From Pseudomonadota bacterium (GTDB taxonomy: Bacteria > Pseudomonadota > Gammaproteobacteria > Burkholderiales > Casimicrobiaceae), in the NCBI GenBank assembly GCA_018241765.1, contig JAFEDD010000006.1, positions 1 to 64,000 on the forward strand: a stretch of 64,000 bases of DNA. Reading direction: 5' to 3'. Of this stretch, positions 8,372 to 17,231 are shown one piece after another. Under the pieces are notes generated by a model. It did no database searches. It was given only the letters and a program-made list of their open reading frames with translations, and was not told the origin of the DNA. Every line of letters begins with the position of its first letter. The first letter of the stretch is position 1. Made by a program: the position numbers and the translations under genes.

Positions 8372-9232
8372 TCAGCGCAGCCGCTTGATCAGGCTCGATG
8401 TGTCGAGTCGCCCGCCGCCGGTTTGCTGAAGGTCGGCGTAGAACTGGTCGACGAGGGCCGTCACCGGCAGGCGGGCGCCGTTGCGCCTGGCTTCTTCGAG
8501 GCAGATGCCGAGGTCCTTGCGCATCCAGTCGACGGCAAAGCCGAAATCGAATCGGCCGTCGAGCATCGTGGCGCCGCGGTTCTCCATCTGCCAGCTTTGT
8601 GCGGCGCCCTTGCTGATGACGTCGAGCACGAGTTTGCCGTCGATGCCGGCGCGCTGCGCGAACGCGAGCGCCTCCGACAACCCTTGCACGAGGCCGGCGA
8701 TGCAGATCTGGTTGACCATCTTGGTGAGCTGGCCGGCGCCGGCGTCGCCGATGCGCACGAGCGCGCGGGCGTAGATGCCGAGTATGTCCTTGGCGGCGTC
8801 GAAGGTGCTGGCGTCGCCGCCGCACATCACGCCGAGCTTGCCGTTCTCGGCGCCGGCCTGACCACCGGAGACGGGTGCATCGAGGAAGCGCTTGCCCTGC
8901 GCCTTCGCGGCCGCATCGAGCTCGCGCGCGAGTTCGGCGGAGGCCGTGGTGTGGTCGACGAGGATGGCGCCGGGGCGCATGCCGGCGAGCGCGCCGTCGT
9001 CGCCGTAGACGACCGAGCGCACGTCGTCGTCGTTGCCGACGCACATCAGCACGATGTCGGCGTCGGTCGCGGCGGCGCGCGGCGTCGGAGCCGAGGCGCC
9101 GCCGTGGGTGGCAACCCATTGCGCGGACTTCGCGGCGGTGCGGTTGTAGACGGTGACGCGGTGGCCGGCCTTGTGCAGGTGTCCCGCCATCGGGAAGCCC
9201 ATGACGCCGAGGCCGAGGAATGCAAGGTTCAT
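8372..9232 (-). CDS. NAD(P)-dependent beta-hydroxyacid dehydrogenase (3-hydroxyisobutyrate dehydrogenase family)
   Basis: Soluble oxidoreductase of 286 residues acting on a beta-hydroxyacid, such as 3-hydroxyisobutyrate or tartronate semialdehyde. It has the N-terminal nucleotide-binding GLGVMG at 7-12, the substrate-binding DAPVSGG at 118-124, and the catalytic lysine K171 with N174 in QLTKMVNQ. The start at 9232 gives the family's standard N-terminus; a longer frame to 9400 is only the overlap with the preceding gene. It overlaps the SemiSWEET gene by 4 bases, so the two are probably cotranscribed. The exact substrate cannot be read from sequence. Confidence 0.88.
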   Translation of the reverse strand: MNLAFLGLGVMGFPMAGHLHKAGHRVTVYNRTAAKSAQWVATHGGASAPTPRAAATDADIVLMCVGNDDDVRSVVYGDDGALAGMRPGAILVDHTTASAELARELDAAAKAQGKRFLDAPVSGGQAGAENGKLGVMCGGDASTFDAAKDILGIYARALVRIGDAGAGQLTKMVNQICIAGLVQGLSEALAFAQRAGIDGKLVLDVISKGAAQSWQMENRGATMLDGRFDFGFAVDWMRKDLGICLEEARRNGARLPVTALVDQFYADLQQTGGGRLDTSSLIKRLR

Positions 9233-9504
9233 CGCGGGTCTCCGATATCGCGTTGGTCGAACTGATATTTCATGATGCAGATCGCGAGCGACAGCACGAA
9301 GGTGATGGCGTTGGCGATGATGATCGAGGGCGCGCCGAGCAGCACGCCGTAGACGAGCCACAGCGCGACACCGACACAGAAAACGCCCGTCATGCCCCAC
9401 GAGAGATCGCGCGCGGAGCGGGTCTTCCAGATTTTCCAGACCTGGGGCAGAAAGGACGCCGTCGTCAGCGTGCCAGCCATCAGGCCAATCGTTTCGTAGG
9501 TCAT
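9229..9504 (-). CDS. SemiSWEET-family small membrane transporter (PQ-loop)
   Basis: Protein of 91 residues with three predicted transmembrane helices (about 7-25, 38-57 and 62-80). It carries the PQ-loop motif SFLPQVWKIWKT at 17-28. SemiSWEETs dimerise to move sugars or small solutes by facilitated diffusion. The gene overlaps the downstream dehydrogenase gene by 4 bases (ATGA type), suggesting the dehydrogenase may act on the transported compound; that link is inference. Confidence 0.85.
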   Translation of the reverse strand: MTYETIGLMAGTLTTASFLPQVWKIWKTRSARDLSWGMTGVFCVGVALWLVYGVLLGAPSIIIANAITFVLSLAICIMKYQFDQRDIGDPR

Positions 9505-9570
9505 GGTGTCAGTTCATTGGTCGTTGCGGCGGTGTGCGGTGAAGCGCATGCCGTCATGCTGCAGGCGACC

Positions 9571-9668
9571 GCTCGACGTCGCTTGCTGTAGGCGATGGCT
9601 CGACGTCGCTCGCTGTAGGCGACGGCTCGACGTCGCTCGCTGTAGGCGACGGCTTGACGCCGCTTGCG
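9571..9668. repeat. 27-bp tandem repeat
   Basis: Three full copies and one partial copy of a 27-bp unit begin at 9571, 9598, 9625 and 9652. The core is GCTCGACGTCGCTCGCTGTA followed by GGCGACG. Copies two and three are identical and the outer ones diverge slightly. Each unit contains the palindrome CGACGTCG. The array lies between the SemiSWEET gene and the 3' end of argH. Confidence 0.9.
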
Positions 9669-9685
9669 TGAGTGACAGCACGCGG

Positions 9686-11107
9686 TCAAGTCCGCGTCGA
9701 TACCGTGGCCAGCCGCGCCTTGGCGAGCGCGATCTCGGCGCGCACGCGCTCGGGGGCGGTGCCGCCGACGTGTTTGCGGGCGGCGACCGAGCCTTCGAGC
9801 GTGAGCGAGGCGAACACATCGTCCGTGATCACCGGTGAAAACTCCTGCAACTCGGCAAGCGTCAAGTCGGCAAGATCGACGCCCCTGCGTTCCGCCGCCT
9901 TCACGGCGCGAGCCACACATTCGTGCGAATCGCGGAACGGCACCCCCTTGCGCACCAGATAGTCCGCGAGATCGGTGGCCGTGGCAAAACCCTCACGCGC
10001 GGCGGCGCGCATGCGATCGGCCTTGACGCGAATGCCGCCGATCATGTCGGCGTAGATGATGAGCGTCTGCGTGATGGTGTCCACGGTGTCAAAGAGCGGC
10101 TCCTTGTCTTCCTGGTTGTCCTTGTTGTAGGTAAGCGGCTGGCCCTTCATCAGCGTGGTCAGCGCCACCAGATGGCCCTGCACGCGCGCCATCTTGCCGC
10201 GCACCAGTTCCGCCACGTCGGGGTTCTTTTTTTGCGGCATGATCGAGCTGCCGGTGCAGAACCGATCGGCAATGTCGATGAAGCCGAAGCGCGGGCTCAT
10301 CCACAGGATCAACTCCTCGCTCAGGCGCGACAGATGCATCATCGTGATCGTGCAGGCGTTGAGAAATTCAATCGCGAAGTCGCGGTCGCTCACGGCGTCG
10401 AGCGAGTTGCGGCACACCGCATCGAAACCGAGCGCGGTCGCCGTCATCTCGCGGTCGATCGGAAAGGTGGTGCCGGCGAGCGCGGCGGCGCCCAGCGGCG
10501 AGCGGTTGACGCGCTTGCGGCAATCGAGCATGCGTTCGTGGTCGCGTGCGAACATCTCGACATAGGCCATCAGATGGTGGCCCAGCGTCACCGGCATCGC
10601 CACCTGCAAATGCGTGAAGCCGGGCACGATGGTGTCGGCGTGTTGTTCGGCCAGCGCGATCAGAGCCAGCTGCAATTTGACCAGCAGCATCGCCACGCTG
10701 TCGCAGGCAGCGCGGGTGTAGAGACGCACATCGGTGGCCACCTGATCGTTGCGCGAGCGCCCCGTGTGCAGGCGCTTGCCGGCGTCGCCAACGAGAGCGG
10801 TGAGCCGCTTTTCGATGTTGAAGTGCACGTCTTCGAGGTCGAGCGACCACTCGAACTTGCCGGCAGCGATTTCCGCCTTGATGGTGGCCATGCCGGTCTC
10901 GATGTCGGACAGATCGGCGGCGCTGATGACGTTGCACGCCGCCAGCATGCGCGCATGCGCGAGCGAGCCGGCGATGTCGAACTCGGCCAGGCGATAGTCG
11001 AACGCAATCGAGGCGGTGAAGCGCTTGACGATCTCGGCGACCGGTTCGTCGAAGCGGCCGGACCAACCCGAAGAAGGGTGGGCGGGGGGCGATGGGGTGG
11101 CTTGCAT
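9686..11107 (-). CDS. argH: Argininosuccinate lyase
   Basis: Catalyses the last step of arginine synthesis, argininosuccinate to arginine and fumarate. The 473-residue protein has the fumarase/aspartase superfamily signature [12 protein letters not shown] at 286-297 with the catalytic serine. It also has HTGRSRNDQ at 114-122 and the catalytic histidine in GFTHLQ (about 166). The ATG at 11107 gives the expected short N-terminal extension before SGWSGRFDE; the frame stays open further upstream without a family match. The divergent two-component pair starts about 100 bases away, a common arrangement in betaproteobacteria. Confidence 0.97.
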   Translation of the reverse strand: MQATPSPPAHPSSGWSGRFDEPVAEIVKRFTASIAFDYRLAEFDIAGSLAHARMLAACNVISAADLSDIETGMATIKAEIAAGKFEWSLDLEDVHFNIEKRLTALVGDAGKRLHTGRSRNDQVATDVRLYTRAACDSVAMLLVKLQLALIALAEQHADTIVPGFTHLQVAMPVTLGHHLMAYVEMFARDHERMLDCRKRVNRSPLGAAALAGTTFPIDREMTATALGFDAVCRNSLDAVSDRDFAIEFLNACTITMMHLSRLSEELILWMSPRFGFIDIADRFCTGSSIMPQKKNPDVAELVRGKMARVQGHLVALTTLMKGQPLTYNKDNQEDKEPLFDTVDTITQTLIIYADMIGGIRVKADRMRAAAREGFATATDLADYLVRKGVPFRDSHECVARAVKAAERRGVDLADLTLAELQEFSPVITDDVFASLTLEGSVAARKHVGGTAPERVRAEIALAKARLATVSTRT

Positions 11108-11209
11108 GTTGGGTGGTGCTTGATCAGAATCGCGGGAGCGTGCGCAGCAGCGGCGCCACCACAGGGCGGAAATCGGGCAAACGGCGTCGCAACGGGGAAG
11201 GCACAAACG

Positions 11210-12403
11210 ATGGGTGAACACAACGGGCCGCAGACACCCGACGCTTCGCGTGCCGAATGGCGCATGACGGCGGCTGACCATCACGTTCGCACGCAAACTG
11301 CGGCGGCGGCGCAAGCCGCGCGAGGTGCCGATCCGGTCGGCCCGCGTTCCCGTACCGACGCGAAGTCGGGCCCGATTTTATCGCGCCACCCGGCGACGCC
11401 GCGCGACGCCGTGTTCCCGGATCTGCGCAACGTCGGCTTGCTGGCGCGGGCGCTGATTCTGCTCGTCGCCGGTGTTGCCGCCTATGCGATCGCCGTCGCG
11501 CCACAGCCCGGCGACATCGTCGTCGGGGTGGCCGTTGCGCTCGGCTTCACGCTGCCGGTGGCGCTCGTGGTCGGGCTCGTCTGGTCGCTGGCAAGCCCGG
11601 TGCTGCGGCGTCTGGCGTATTGGCAGGCCGCCTTGCTGATCGGCGTGGTGACGCTGGTGGCGGCGATGCTCACGGCGCGCTGGGCCGAGGTGCCGGCGTG
11701 GCGCACGATACCGCTGTCGCTCGCTGCGTTCGCTGGGCTGCTTGCGTATTTCGACACGCTCGGCCGCGCGCTGTCGCCGGCGGTCAGCGAGGCGCGTCTT
11801 CAGGCGCTGCAGGCGCGCATTCGCCCGCACTTCCTGTTCAATGCGATCAACGGCGTGCTCGGCGTGCTGCGTGCCGACCCCAAGCGTGCCGAGGCGGCGC
11901 TGGTCGACATGGCCGATCTCTTTCGTGTGCTGATGCGCGAGAACCGCGACTTGCAATCGATCGCCGATGAAATCGTGCTCACCCGGCAATACCTCGATCT
12001 CGAAAAGCTGCGCCTGGGCGAACGGCTCAATGTCCACTGGATTCTCGACAAGATGCCCGCCGATGCGCTGGTGCCGCCGCTGGTGCTGCAACCGATCGCC
12101 GAAAATGCCGTCTATCATGGCATCGAGCCGACCCACGCGCCGGGCGAAATCGAAATCGAAGTGGCGCGCCTGCGCTCCGATGTCGTCATCACCGTGCGCA
12201 ACCCCTTCCTTGAACAGGCGGGACGGCACCACGGTGGCAACAAGATGGCGATGAGCAACATTCGCGAGCGCCTTGCGCTGCATTTCGATGCCGAAGCCCG
12301 CATGACCTCGGGCCCACGGGACGGTCGCTACCAAGTGCAAATCGTGCTGCCATACCGGCGCAGCGCCGGCCGAGCGGCGGCCGATACCCGAACCATCGTT
12401 TGA
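11210..12403 (+). CDS. Membrane sensor histidine kinase (LytS/AlgZ family)
   Basis: Sensor kinase of 397 residues. After a hydrophilic N-terminus come four predicted membrane helices (about 78-182). The His_kinase domain has the phosphoacceptor H207 in [10 protein letters not shown], and the ATPase domain contains [13 protein letters not shown]. This is the AlgZ (FimS) type, which pairs with LytTR regulators. A GGGGAAG precedes the ATG at 11210. The frame remains open for over a kilobase upstream, antisense to argH, but that part is not coding. The response regulator begins 7 bases downstream. Confidence 0.9.
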   Translation: MGEHNGPQTPDASRAEWRMTAADHHVRTQTAAAAQAARGADPVGPRSRTDAKSGPILSRHPATPRDAVFPDLRNVGLLARALILLVAGVAAYAIAVAPQPGDIVVGVAVALGFTLPVALVVGLVWSLASPVLRRLAYWQAALLIGVVTLVAAMLTARWAEVPAWRTIPLSLAAFAGLLAYFDTLGRALSPAVSEARLQALQARIRPHFLFNAINGVLGVLRADPKRAEAALVDMADLFRVLMRENRDLQSIADEIVLTRQYLDLEKLRLGERLNVHWILDKMPADALVPPLVLQPIAENAVYHGIEPTHAPGEIEIEVARLRSDVVITVRNPFLEQAGRHHGGNKMAMSNIRERLALHFDAEARMTSGPRDGRYQVQIVLPYRRSAGRAAADTRTIV

Positions 12404-12410
12404 ACACTCC

Positions 12411-13193
12411 ATGACCTCAGCAGGCTCTTCCTCCCGCAGCGCGCCGCCCGCACGCATCATCATCGCCGACGACGAGGCACCGGCGCGCCGCCGCCTCGCC
12501 GATCTGCTCGAAGAACTCGCGCCGGCCTTCGCGCACGTCATCGTCGCGGAGGTGGACAATGGACGCAGCGCGATCACGGCTGCCGCGCACGGTGCCGACA
12601 TCCTGCTGCTCGATGTCGACATGCCCGAGATGGATGGTCTGGAAGCGGCGCGGCATCTGCTGCGCATGGAACATGCGCCGCGCGTCATCTTCGTGACGGC
12701 GTACGAGCAGCACGCGCTGCAAGCCTTCGATGTGCAGGCCATCGACTACTTGCTGAAGCCGGTTCGCCGCGAACGCCTGCTTGCCGCGTTGCAACGCGCC
12801 CGGCCTTCCGTCGAGATGCAATTGGCCGCGTTGCCGCGCGGTGCGCGACGTTTTTTCAGCGTCAGCGAGCGCGGGCGCCTGATCCTGGTGCCGGTCGATG
12901 ACGTGATTTTTCTGCGCGCCGAGCAGAAATACCTGACCGTCGTCACCGCCGAGCGCGAATACCTGATCGAAGATTCATTGACCCGTATCGATGAAGAATT
13001 CGGTGGGCGCTTTCTGCGCATCCATCGCAACTGTCTCGTGCGCGCGGAGCTCATCGAATCGTTCGAGCGCGATGACGACGCCGAAGGCGAGGCGCAGTGG
13101 GTGGTTCTGCTGCGCGGGCGGCCGGAGCGACTTCCGGTCAGCCGCCGCCAGCACGCCGAGGTGCGCGCGCTGGCAAAGCGCGTCCGCGAATGA
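12411..13193 (+). CDS. LytTR response regulator (AlgR-like)
   Basis: Response regulator of 260 residues. A receiver domain (about 14-130) has phosphoacceptor D68 in LLLDVDMPEMDG, the T of FVTAYEQ and the conserved K of DYLLKPV. It is followed by a LytTR DNA-binding domain (about 150-255) with FLRAEQKYLTVVT and FLRIHRNCLV. It is the partner of the kinase 7 bases upstream. AlgR-type regulators control surface features such as alginate or type IV pili; the target here is unknown. Confidence 0.92.
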   Translation: MTSAGSSSRSAPPARIIIADDEAPARRRLADLLEELAPAFAHVIVAEVDNGRSAITAAAHGADILLLDVDMPEMDGLEAARHLLRMEHAPRVIFVTAYEQHALQAFDVQAIDYLLKPVRRERLLAALQRARPSVEMQLAALPRGARRFFSVSERGRLILVPVDDVIFLRAEQKYLTVVTAEREYLIEDSLTRIDEEFGGRFLRIHRNCLVRAELIESFERDDDAEGEAQWVVLLRGRPERLPVSRRQHAEVRALAKRVRE

Positions 13194-13199
13194 CGGTGG

Positions 13200-13625
13200 C
13201 TACTTCGCGAAGAGCTGCCCGATGTCCTGGAACGATTTGAACTCGAGCGCGTTGCCGCACGGATCGAAGAGGAACATCGTGGCCTGCTCACCCACCTCGC
13301 CCTTGAAGCGAATGTAGGGCTCGATCACGAACCGGATTCCGGCGGCGCGCAGGCGCTCGGCGAGTTCGTGCCACTGTGACCATTCGAGCACGACGCCGAA
13401 ATGCGGCACCGGCACGTCATGGCCATCCACGGCATTGGTGTGCGCGGCCTCCTGCGAGGTGGTCTTCGGATGTTCGTGAATCACGAGTTGATGTCCGAAG
13501 AAGTCGAAATCCACCCAATGCGCGCTCGATCGCCCTTCCGGACAACCGAACACGTCACCATAAAACCGCCGCGCCGCCGCGAGGTCGTAGACGGGAATGG
13601 CGAGGTGGAAGGGGCTGATCTTCAT
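13200..13625 (-). CDS. VOC-family (glyoxalase-like) protein
   Basis: Protein of 141 residues with the vicinal-oxygen-chelate fold: an N-terminal beta-alpha-beta unit ([20 protein letters not shown]) and a C-terminal unit ending [15 protein letters not shown]. Metal-binding positions typical of the superfamily (H near the N-terminus, E in NALEFK) are present. Members include lyases, dioxygenases and epimerases, so no reaction is assigned. The ATG at 13625 matches the usual domain start, although the frame remains open upstream. It converges with the LytTR gene, 6 bases apart. Confidence 0.8.
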   Translation of the reverse strand: MKISPFHLAIPVYDLAAARRFYGDVFGCPEGRSSAHWVDFDFFGHQLVIHEHPKTTSQEAAHTNAVDGHDVPVPHFGVVLEWSQWHELAERLRAAGIRFVIEPYIRFKGEVGEQATMFLFDPCGNALEFKSFQDIGQLFAK

Positions 13626-13976
13626 GGCGGCAATGGAAGGGCGTTGATGGATGGCGTTGGCGCCTGACATGGCAGTCGGCTGAGTCGGGTCGACGCGGCG
13701 GCGGCGTCGATATTTTAGGAAAACGCCAGTCGCGTCCGGGCGATGCAGCACGCCGCCGGCGACGCGGGCGCGTCCATGGCGGGTGATCGCGACACGTGCA
13801 GGCCGCATGCGGAATGCGGACCCTTGCGATGCCGTGCTGCCGTGGGCTACGGACGTAGGCGCTCGCCTGCAGCGGCCAACGGCGCTTGCCGTTGGTTCGC
13901 CGTCGGCGGCAATTTGAGAATTTGGTAATGGCACCGCGTTGTGCGGCGGTCAGCGAAACCGCGAAGCAACCATGCC
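13626..13976. other. Intergenic stretch without a recognisable gene
   Basis: No open frame here shows family resemblance or a convincing ribosome-binding site. It contains short GC-rich inverted repeats around 13858-13910, for example GGCCAACGGCG facing CGCCGTCGGCGG. A gene remnant follows at 13977. Confidence 0.4.
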
Positions 13977-14078
13977 ATGAGCAAGGATCAAATTGGCGGC
14001 AGCCTCGATCAAGACAAAGGCAAGCCGCAGGAGGTGGCGGTGCGGACGGACTCGAGTTGCTGGTCGCCACACGGGTAG
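13977..14078 (+). pseudogene. Truncated CsbD-like stress protein remnant
   Basis: A 33-codon frame begins MSKDQIGGSLDQDKGKPQEV, which closely resembles the first 20 residues of CsbD-family stress proteins (MNKDQ..G...EAKGK..EV). The similarity then stops and the frame runs into TAG at 14076. Intact CsbD proteins are about 60-70 residues. A frameshift or decay after the EVAV segment is the simplest reading. The downstream DNA to 14175 shows no obvious continuation in another frame. Confidence 0.45.
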
Positions 14079-14175
14079 CGGCGGATTGCCGTCTTCCCGT
14101 TGAAGCGATCCGCTCGGCGTCCGTCCGTCGGACTGGTGCGTTTCGCCTTGCTTCGGGCCACCCGCCCGGGCACCG

Positions 14176-14487
14176 CTATTTTTTCCGAACCGTGGTCCGC
14201 GTCGTGCTGGAGCTCACCGCGCGACCATTGCTGTAAACCTTTTGCGTGGACGTGTAAGTCTGATTTTTTGGACTGCCGCTTGCCGTGGTGCGCGTCGTGC
14301 TGCTGGCAACCTGGCGACCGTTTTGATAGACCTTTTGTGTTGTCGTGCTGCTGCGGTGAGCGGGGCTTCCCGTTGTCGTCGTCCTCGACAACGATTTCGT
14401 TTGCGTGGTGCGCGCATCGATGGGCGCAGCAGCCACGATAAAAAAGGCTGCCGTCAACAGCAGCGAACCGGCGCGAGCGCTAAACAT
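14176..14487 (-). CDS. Small secreted Thr/Ser-rich protein with two internal repeats
   Basis: Protein of 103 residues with a clear Sec signal peptide (about 1-25, ending APIDA). The mature part is almost entirely two 31-residue repeats (about 36-66 and 67-97), each ending in TQKVYxNGRxVxSSTTRT. It has no cysteines and is very rich in Thr, Ser, Arg and Lys. The start at 14487 is chosen because the signal peptide begins there and AAGGGG sits a few bases upstream; the frame stays open further upstream. I do not recognise a family. A periplasmic or surface role is inferred from the signal peptide only. Confidence 0.65.
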   Translation of the reverse strand: MFSARAGSLLLTAAFFIVAAAPIDARTTQTKSLSRTTTTGSPAHRSSTTTQKVYQNGRQVASSTTRTTASGSPKNQTYTSTQKVYSNGRAVSSSTTRTTVRKK

Positions 14488-14581
14488 GGGTGTCCCCTTG
14501 ATGGTTTGTTGATCGTGTAACGCGCGGACAATTGTAGATCGGCCTGCATAGAATGCCGCTTTACCTTTCACGAGTGCCCGC

Positions 14582-15526
14582 ATGCCCGCCGAACCCCGCG
14601 TCCTGATTTGTGGTTCCATGGCCTTTGACACGATTTGCGTGTTTCCGGGGCGCTTCGCCGAGCACATCGTTTCCGGGGCGACGCACAAGATCAGCGTCTC
14701 GTTTCTGGTGGAGAAGATGCGGCGCGAGTTTGGTGGCTGCGCCGGCAACATCGCCTACACGCTCAAGTTGCTCGGCGGTGCGCCCGTGATCTGCGCCGCG
14801 ATCGGCGACGATGGCGACGAGTATCGCGCACGCATGGCGAAGCTCGGCATCGGGCTCGATGCGCTGCGGGTGATACCGGGTTCGTTTACCGCGAACTGCC
14901 ACATCACGACGGACCTCGACGACAACCAGATCACCAGCTTTCACGCCGGCGCCATGTTTCATTCGCAGGTGAACGACGTGACGGAGGTGGACGACATCGC
15001 GCTCGGCATCGTCGCTCCCGACGGGCGCGACGGCATGTTCAAGCATGCGCGCGGCTTCGCGGCGAAGAAGATTCCATTCATCTTCGACCCTGGGCAGGCG
15101 ATGCCGGCGTTCTCGGGAGAGGAAATCGTTGAATTGATCGGCATGGCCGACTATCTGAGCGTGAACGATTATGAAGCGGCGATGATTGCGCAGCGGACCG
15201 GGCGCGCGATCGAGTCGTTCGCGCCCAAGCTCAGGGCGCTGATCGTGACGCTGGGCGCGCAGGGTTCACGCGTGTTCGTCGATGGCCGGGCGATCGACGT
15301 GCCGGTGGTGCCCGCGAGTGAAGTGGTCGATCCGACCGGCTGTGGTGACGCGTTCCGCGCGGGCCTGCTCTACGGCATCGCTCACGGATGGAGCGTCGAG
15401 AAGGCATGCAAGCTCGGCAGCCTCGCGGGGTCGGTCAAGATCGCCGAACGCGGCGGTCAGAATCATGCGTTCAGCCAATCGGCGATTCGCGCCCGATTCG
15501 CCGATGTGTGGCGCGAGCGCTGGTAG
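14582..15526 (+). CDS. PfkB-family carbohydrate/nucleoside kinase
   Basis: Ribokinase-superfamily kinase of 314 residues. The N-terminal CGSMAFDT and FGGCAGNIAYTLKLLG (substrate side) and the C-terminal DPTGCGDAFRAG (250-261), with catalytic D256, are all present. In betaproteobacteria close relatives are annotated as adenosine kinase or as a general carbohydrate kinase. The substrate is not decided by sequence. It stands alone between the secreted repeat protein (divergent) and the bactofilin (convergent). Confidence 0.88.
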   Translation: MPAEPRVLICGSMAFDTICVFPGRFAEHIVSGATHKISVSFLVEKMRREFGGCAGNIAYTLKLLGGAPVICAAIGDDGDEYRARMAKLGIGLDALRVIPGSFTANCHITTDLDDNQITSFHAGAMFHSQVNDVTEVDDIALGIVAPDGRDGMFKHARGFAAKKIPFIFDPGQAMPAFSGEEIVELIGMADYLSVNDYEAAMIAQRTGRAIESFAPKLRALIVTLGAQGSRVFVDGRAIDVPVVPASEVVDPTGCGDAFRAGLLYGIAHGWSVEKACKLGSLAGSVKIAERGGQNHAFSQSAIRARFADVWRERW

Positions 15527-15556
15527 CGGGCGTCTCGCGGCCGCGGTGCGCTACGT

Positions 15557-16243
15557 TCAGCGCCTGAGCGCGGATTTCTGCGATACGGTGATGTGCATCG
15601 AGGAGTAGCCTTCCTCGAATCCGAGCATGGGCGCGCCGTCGTTGTCATCTTCGAAGATGCGCGGCACGACGCGCTTCAGGTCGGCGCCGGCCGTGTCGGC
15701 GTCGGCGGAGATGACGAGGTCGAGCGCGCGCACCTTGCCACGGGTTTTCGAGCCGGGATAGAAGGCGACCTTGCCCCGGACTTGCAGCGAGCCATCGAAT
15801 TCACCGCGGACTTCGGCGGCATGCACGCGAACCGAACCGACCACCGCACCGCCTTCGGCGATGACGATTTTTCGGGCGTGCACGGTCGCTTCAAGCGTGC
15901 CCAGCACCCGCAGCGTTTCGCAGCGAATCGGCTGATCGGTCGTCATCACCATGTCTTTGCCGACGGTCAACACCCCGTCGAGGCCCGACACGGTCATTTC
16001 AGCGTTGCCGTCGCGCGGCAGGATGGTTTGCAGCTCGGTGGGATCGATGGTGGGCTTGGTCGTGAAGTCGCGCACCGCCGCTGTCGGCCGTGGTTGCACG
16101 GGCGCGACGCGGCGAGGTGGTGGGGCGCTCTCGGGCGCGGCCACGAGCGGCGGCCCACCCGCCGGAGCCGGTTGCGGCATGCCAGCGGTACGTCCGACGA
16201 CGGCGCCGATTTTTTCGCTCAACCAACCTTCGAAGAAGCCCAT
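15557..16243 (-). CDS. Bactofilin-like polymer-forming cytoskeletal protein
   Basis: Protein of 228 residues with a bactofilin beta-helix domain at about 85-190, showing regular hydrophobic-glycine turns such as VLGTLEATVHARKIVIAEGG and VRGEFDGSLQVRGKVAFYPG. The N-terminal 80 residues are proline-rich and disordered-looking, which is longer than in minimal bactofilins. A short C-terminal tail follows. Bactofilins polymerise without nucleotide and scaffold cell-shape or polar proteins. The ATG at 16243 is preferred over the in-frame TTG three codons upstream. Confidence 0.82.
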   Translation of the reverse strand: MGFFEGWLSEKIGAVVGRTAGMPQPAPAGGPPLVAAPESAPPPRRVAPVQPRPTAAVRDFTTKPTIDPTELQTILPRDGNAEMTVSGLDGVLTVGKDMVMTTDQPIRCETLRVLGTLEATVHARKIVIAEGGAVVGSVRVHAAEVRGEFDGSLQVRGKVAFYPGSKTRGKVRALDLVISADADTAGADLKRVVPRIFEDDNDGAPMLGFEEGYSSMHITVSQKSALRR

Positions 16244-16592
16244 GTTGACCAACCCCTCGATTCACCCATTTGAACGGTACGAGCAAACTCCGTGCCTGCG
16301 CTGCCGACCGAGCCATTCACCCATGGGAAGCCTGCGTTGATGCCGCGATCGGCATGCCGGGCACTGCCGATTTGCGGCACCGCCGGCGAGGGACGATGGC
16401 CGCACCGTGGCGCTTATGACGATGCCATGGCGAAGCGCGTCGCCGTGAGTTGCGGCGCGATGGGCTCCCCTACAATGGGGCGCCTCCATCGTCGGGCCTC
16501 CCGCGAGTGCCGCGTCGATCGGGGAGGTGCGACGTTCGTCGTCGGCTACCGCGCCACACCTTGGCGGCGCAACAGCAATCACGGAGAGAGTC
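16244..16592. promoter_or_regulatory. Divergent promoter region, bactofilin and TRAP operon
   Basis: Gene-free DNA between divergent starts. A TACAAT at 16471-16476 could be a -10 for the TRAP operon, with a TTGCGG at 16450-16455 as a poorly spaced (15 bp) -35. GGAGAGAG precedes the permease ATG. Nothing else is recognisable. Confidence 0.35.
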
Positions 16593-17204
16593 ATGACAGC
16601 GCTTCTCAAATGGTGTCGCGCGGTGGATCGGTTGAACGCGTGGATCGGCAGCCTGATGCTGTGGTTCATCCTCGCGATGACGCTGATCAGTGCCGGCAAT
16701 GCGACGGTGCGCAAGGTGTTCGATACCAGTTCCAACGCGTGGCTCGAAGTGCAGTGGTATCTCTTCGCGTGGGCGTTCCTGCTCGCCGCGGGGTACACGC
16801 TGCTGCATCAGGAGCATGTCAAGATCGACGTGATCTACGGGCGATGGTCGAAGCGCACCCGCATCGGGATCGATATCTTCGGGTTGCTGGTGTTTCTCAC
16901 GCCGCTGTGTCTCGCCGTCCTGTTCTTCTCCGTGCCGGAGATGTGGATGAAGATTCAAAGCGGCGAGATGTCGCCGAATGCCGGTGGACTCGTGCGCTGG
17001 CCGGTTTGGGTCGCGCTGCCGCTCGGGTTCGCACTGCTGTTGCTGCAGGGCTGGTCCGAACTGATCAAGCGCATTGCGTTCCTGCAAGGAAAGGGGCCCG
17101 ACCCGACCGAGAAGGCGAACGCAAAGTCCGATGAAGAGCGGCTCGCCGAAGACCTTCGCCGTGAAGCCGAAGCGGCTGCGGCAAACGCCGCCTCCGCCCG
17201 CTGA
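16593..17204 (+). CDS. TRAP transporter small permease (DctQ/TakQ-like)
   Basis: Membrane subunit of 203 residues with four predicted transmembrane helices (about 17-35, 52-70, 90-110 and 128-148). The conserved small-permease segments EVQWYLFAWAFLL and HVKIDVIYGRWS are present. It bridges the binding protein and the large permease of a Na+-driven TRAP importer. A charged C-terminal tail of about 45 residues follows. GGAGAGAG lies just before the ATG at 16593. The large permease follows after 27 bases in the same operon. Confidence 0.93.
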   Translation: MTALLKWCRAVDRLNAWIGSLMLWFILAMTLISAGNATVRKVFDTSSNAWLEVQWYLFAWAFLLAAGYTLLHQEHVKIDVIYGRWSKRTRIGIDIFGLLVFLTPLCLAVLFFSVPEMWMKIQSGEMSPNAGGLVRWPVWVALPLGFALLLLQGWSELIKRIAFLQGKGPDPTEKANAKSDEERLAEDLRREAEAAAANAASAR

Positions 17205-17231
17205 CCCGACGCCACCGCAGACGCTGCCACC

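Noticed and set aside
9571..9668. Possible CRISPR array
   Set aside because: The 27-bp units are directly adjacent with no spacers, so this is a simple tandem repeat; no cas genes are present.
9923..11209. Long upstream extension of the sensor kinase frame
   Set aside because: Antisense to argH. The kinase start at 11210 has a good ribosome-binding site and gives a normal family length.
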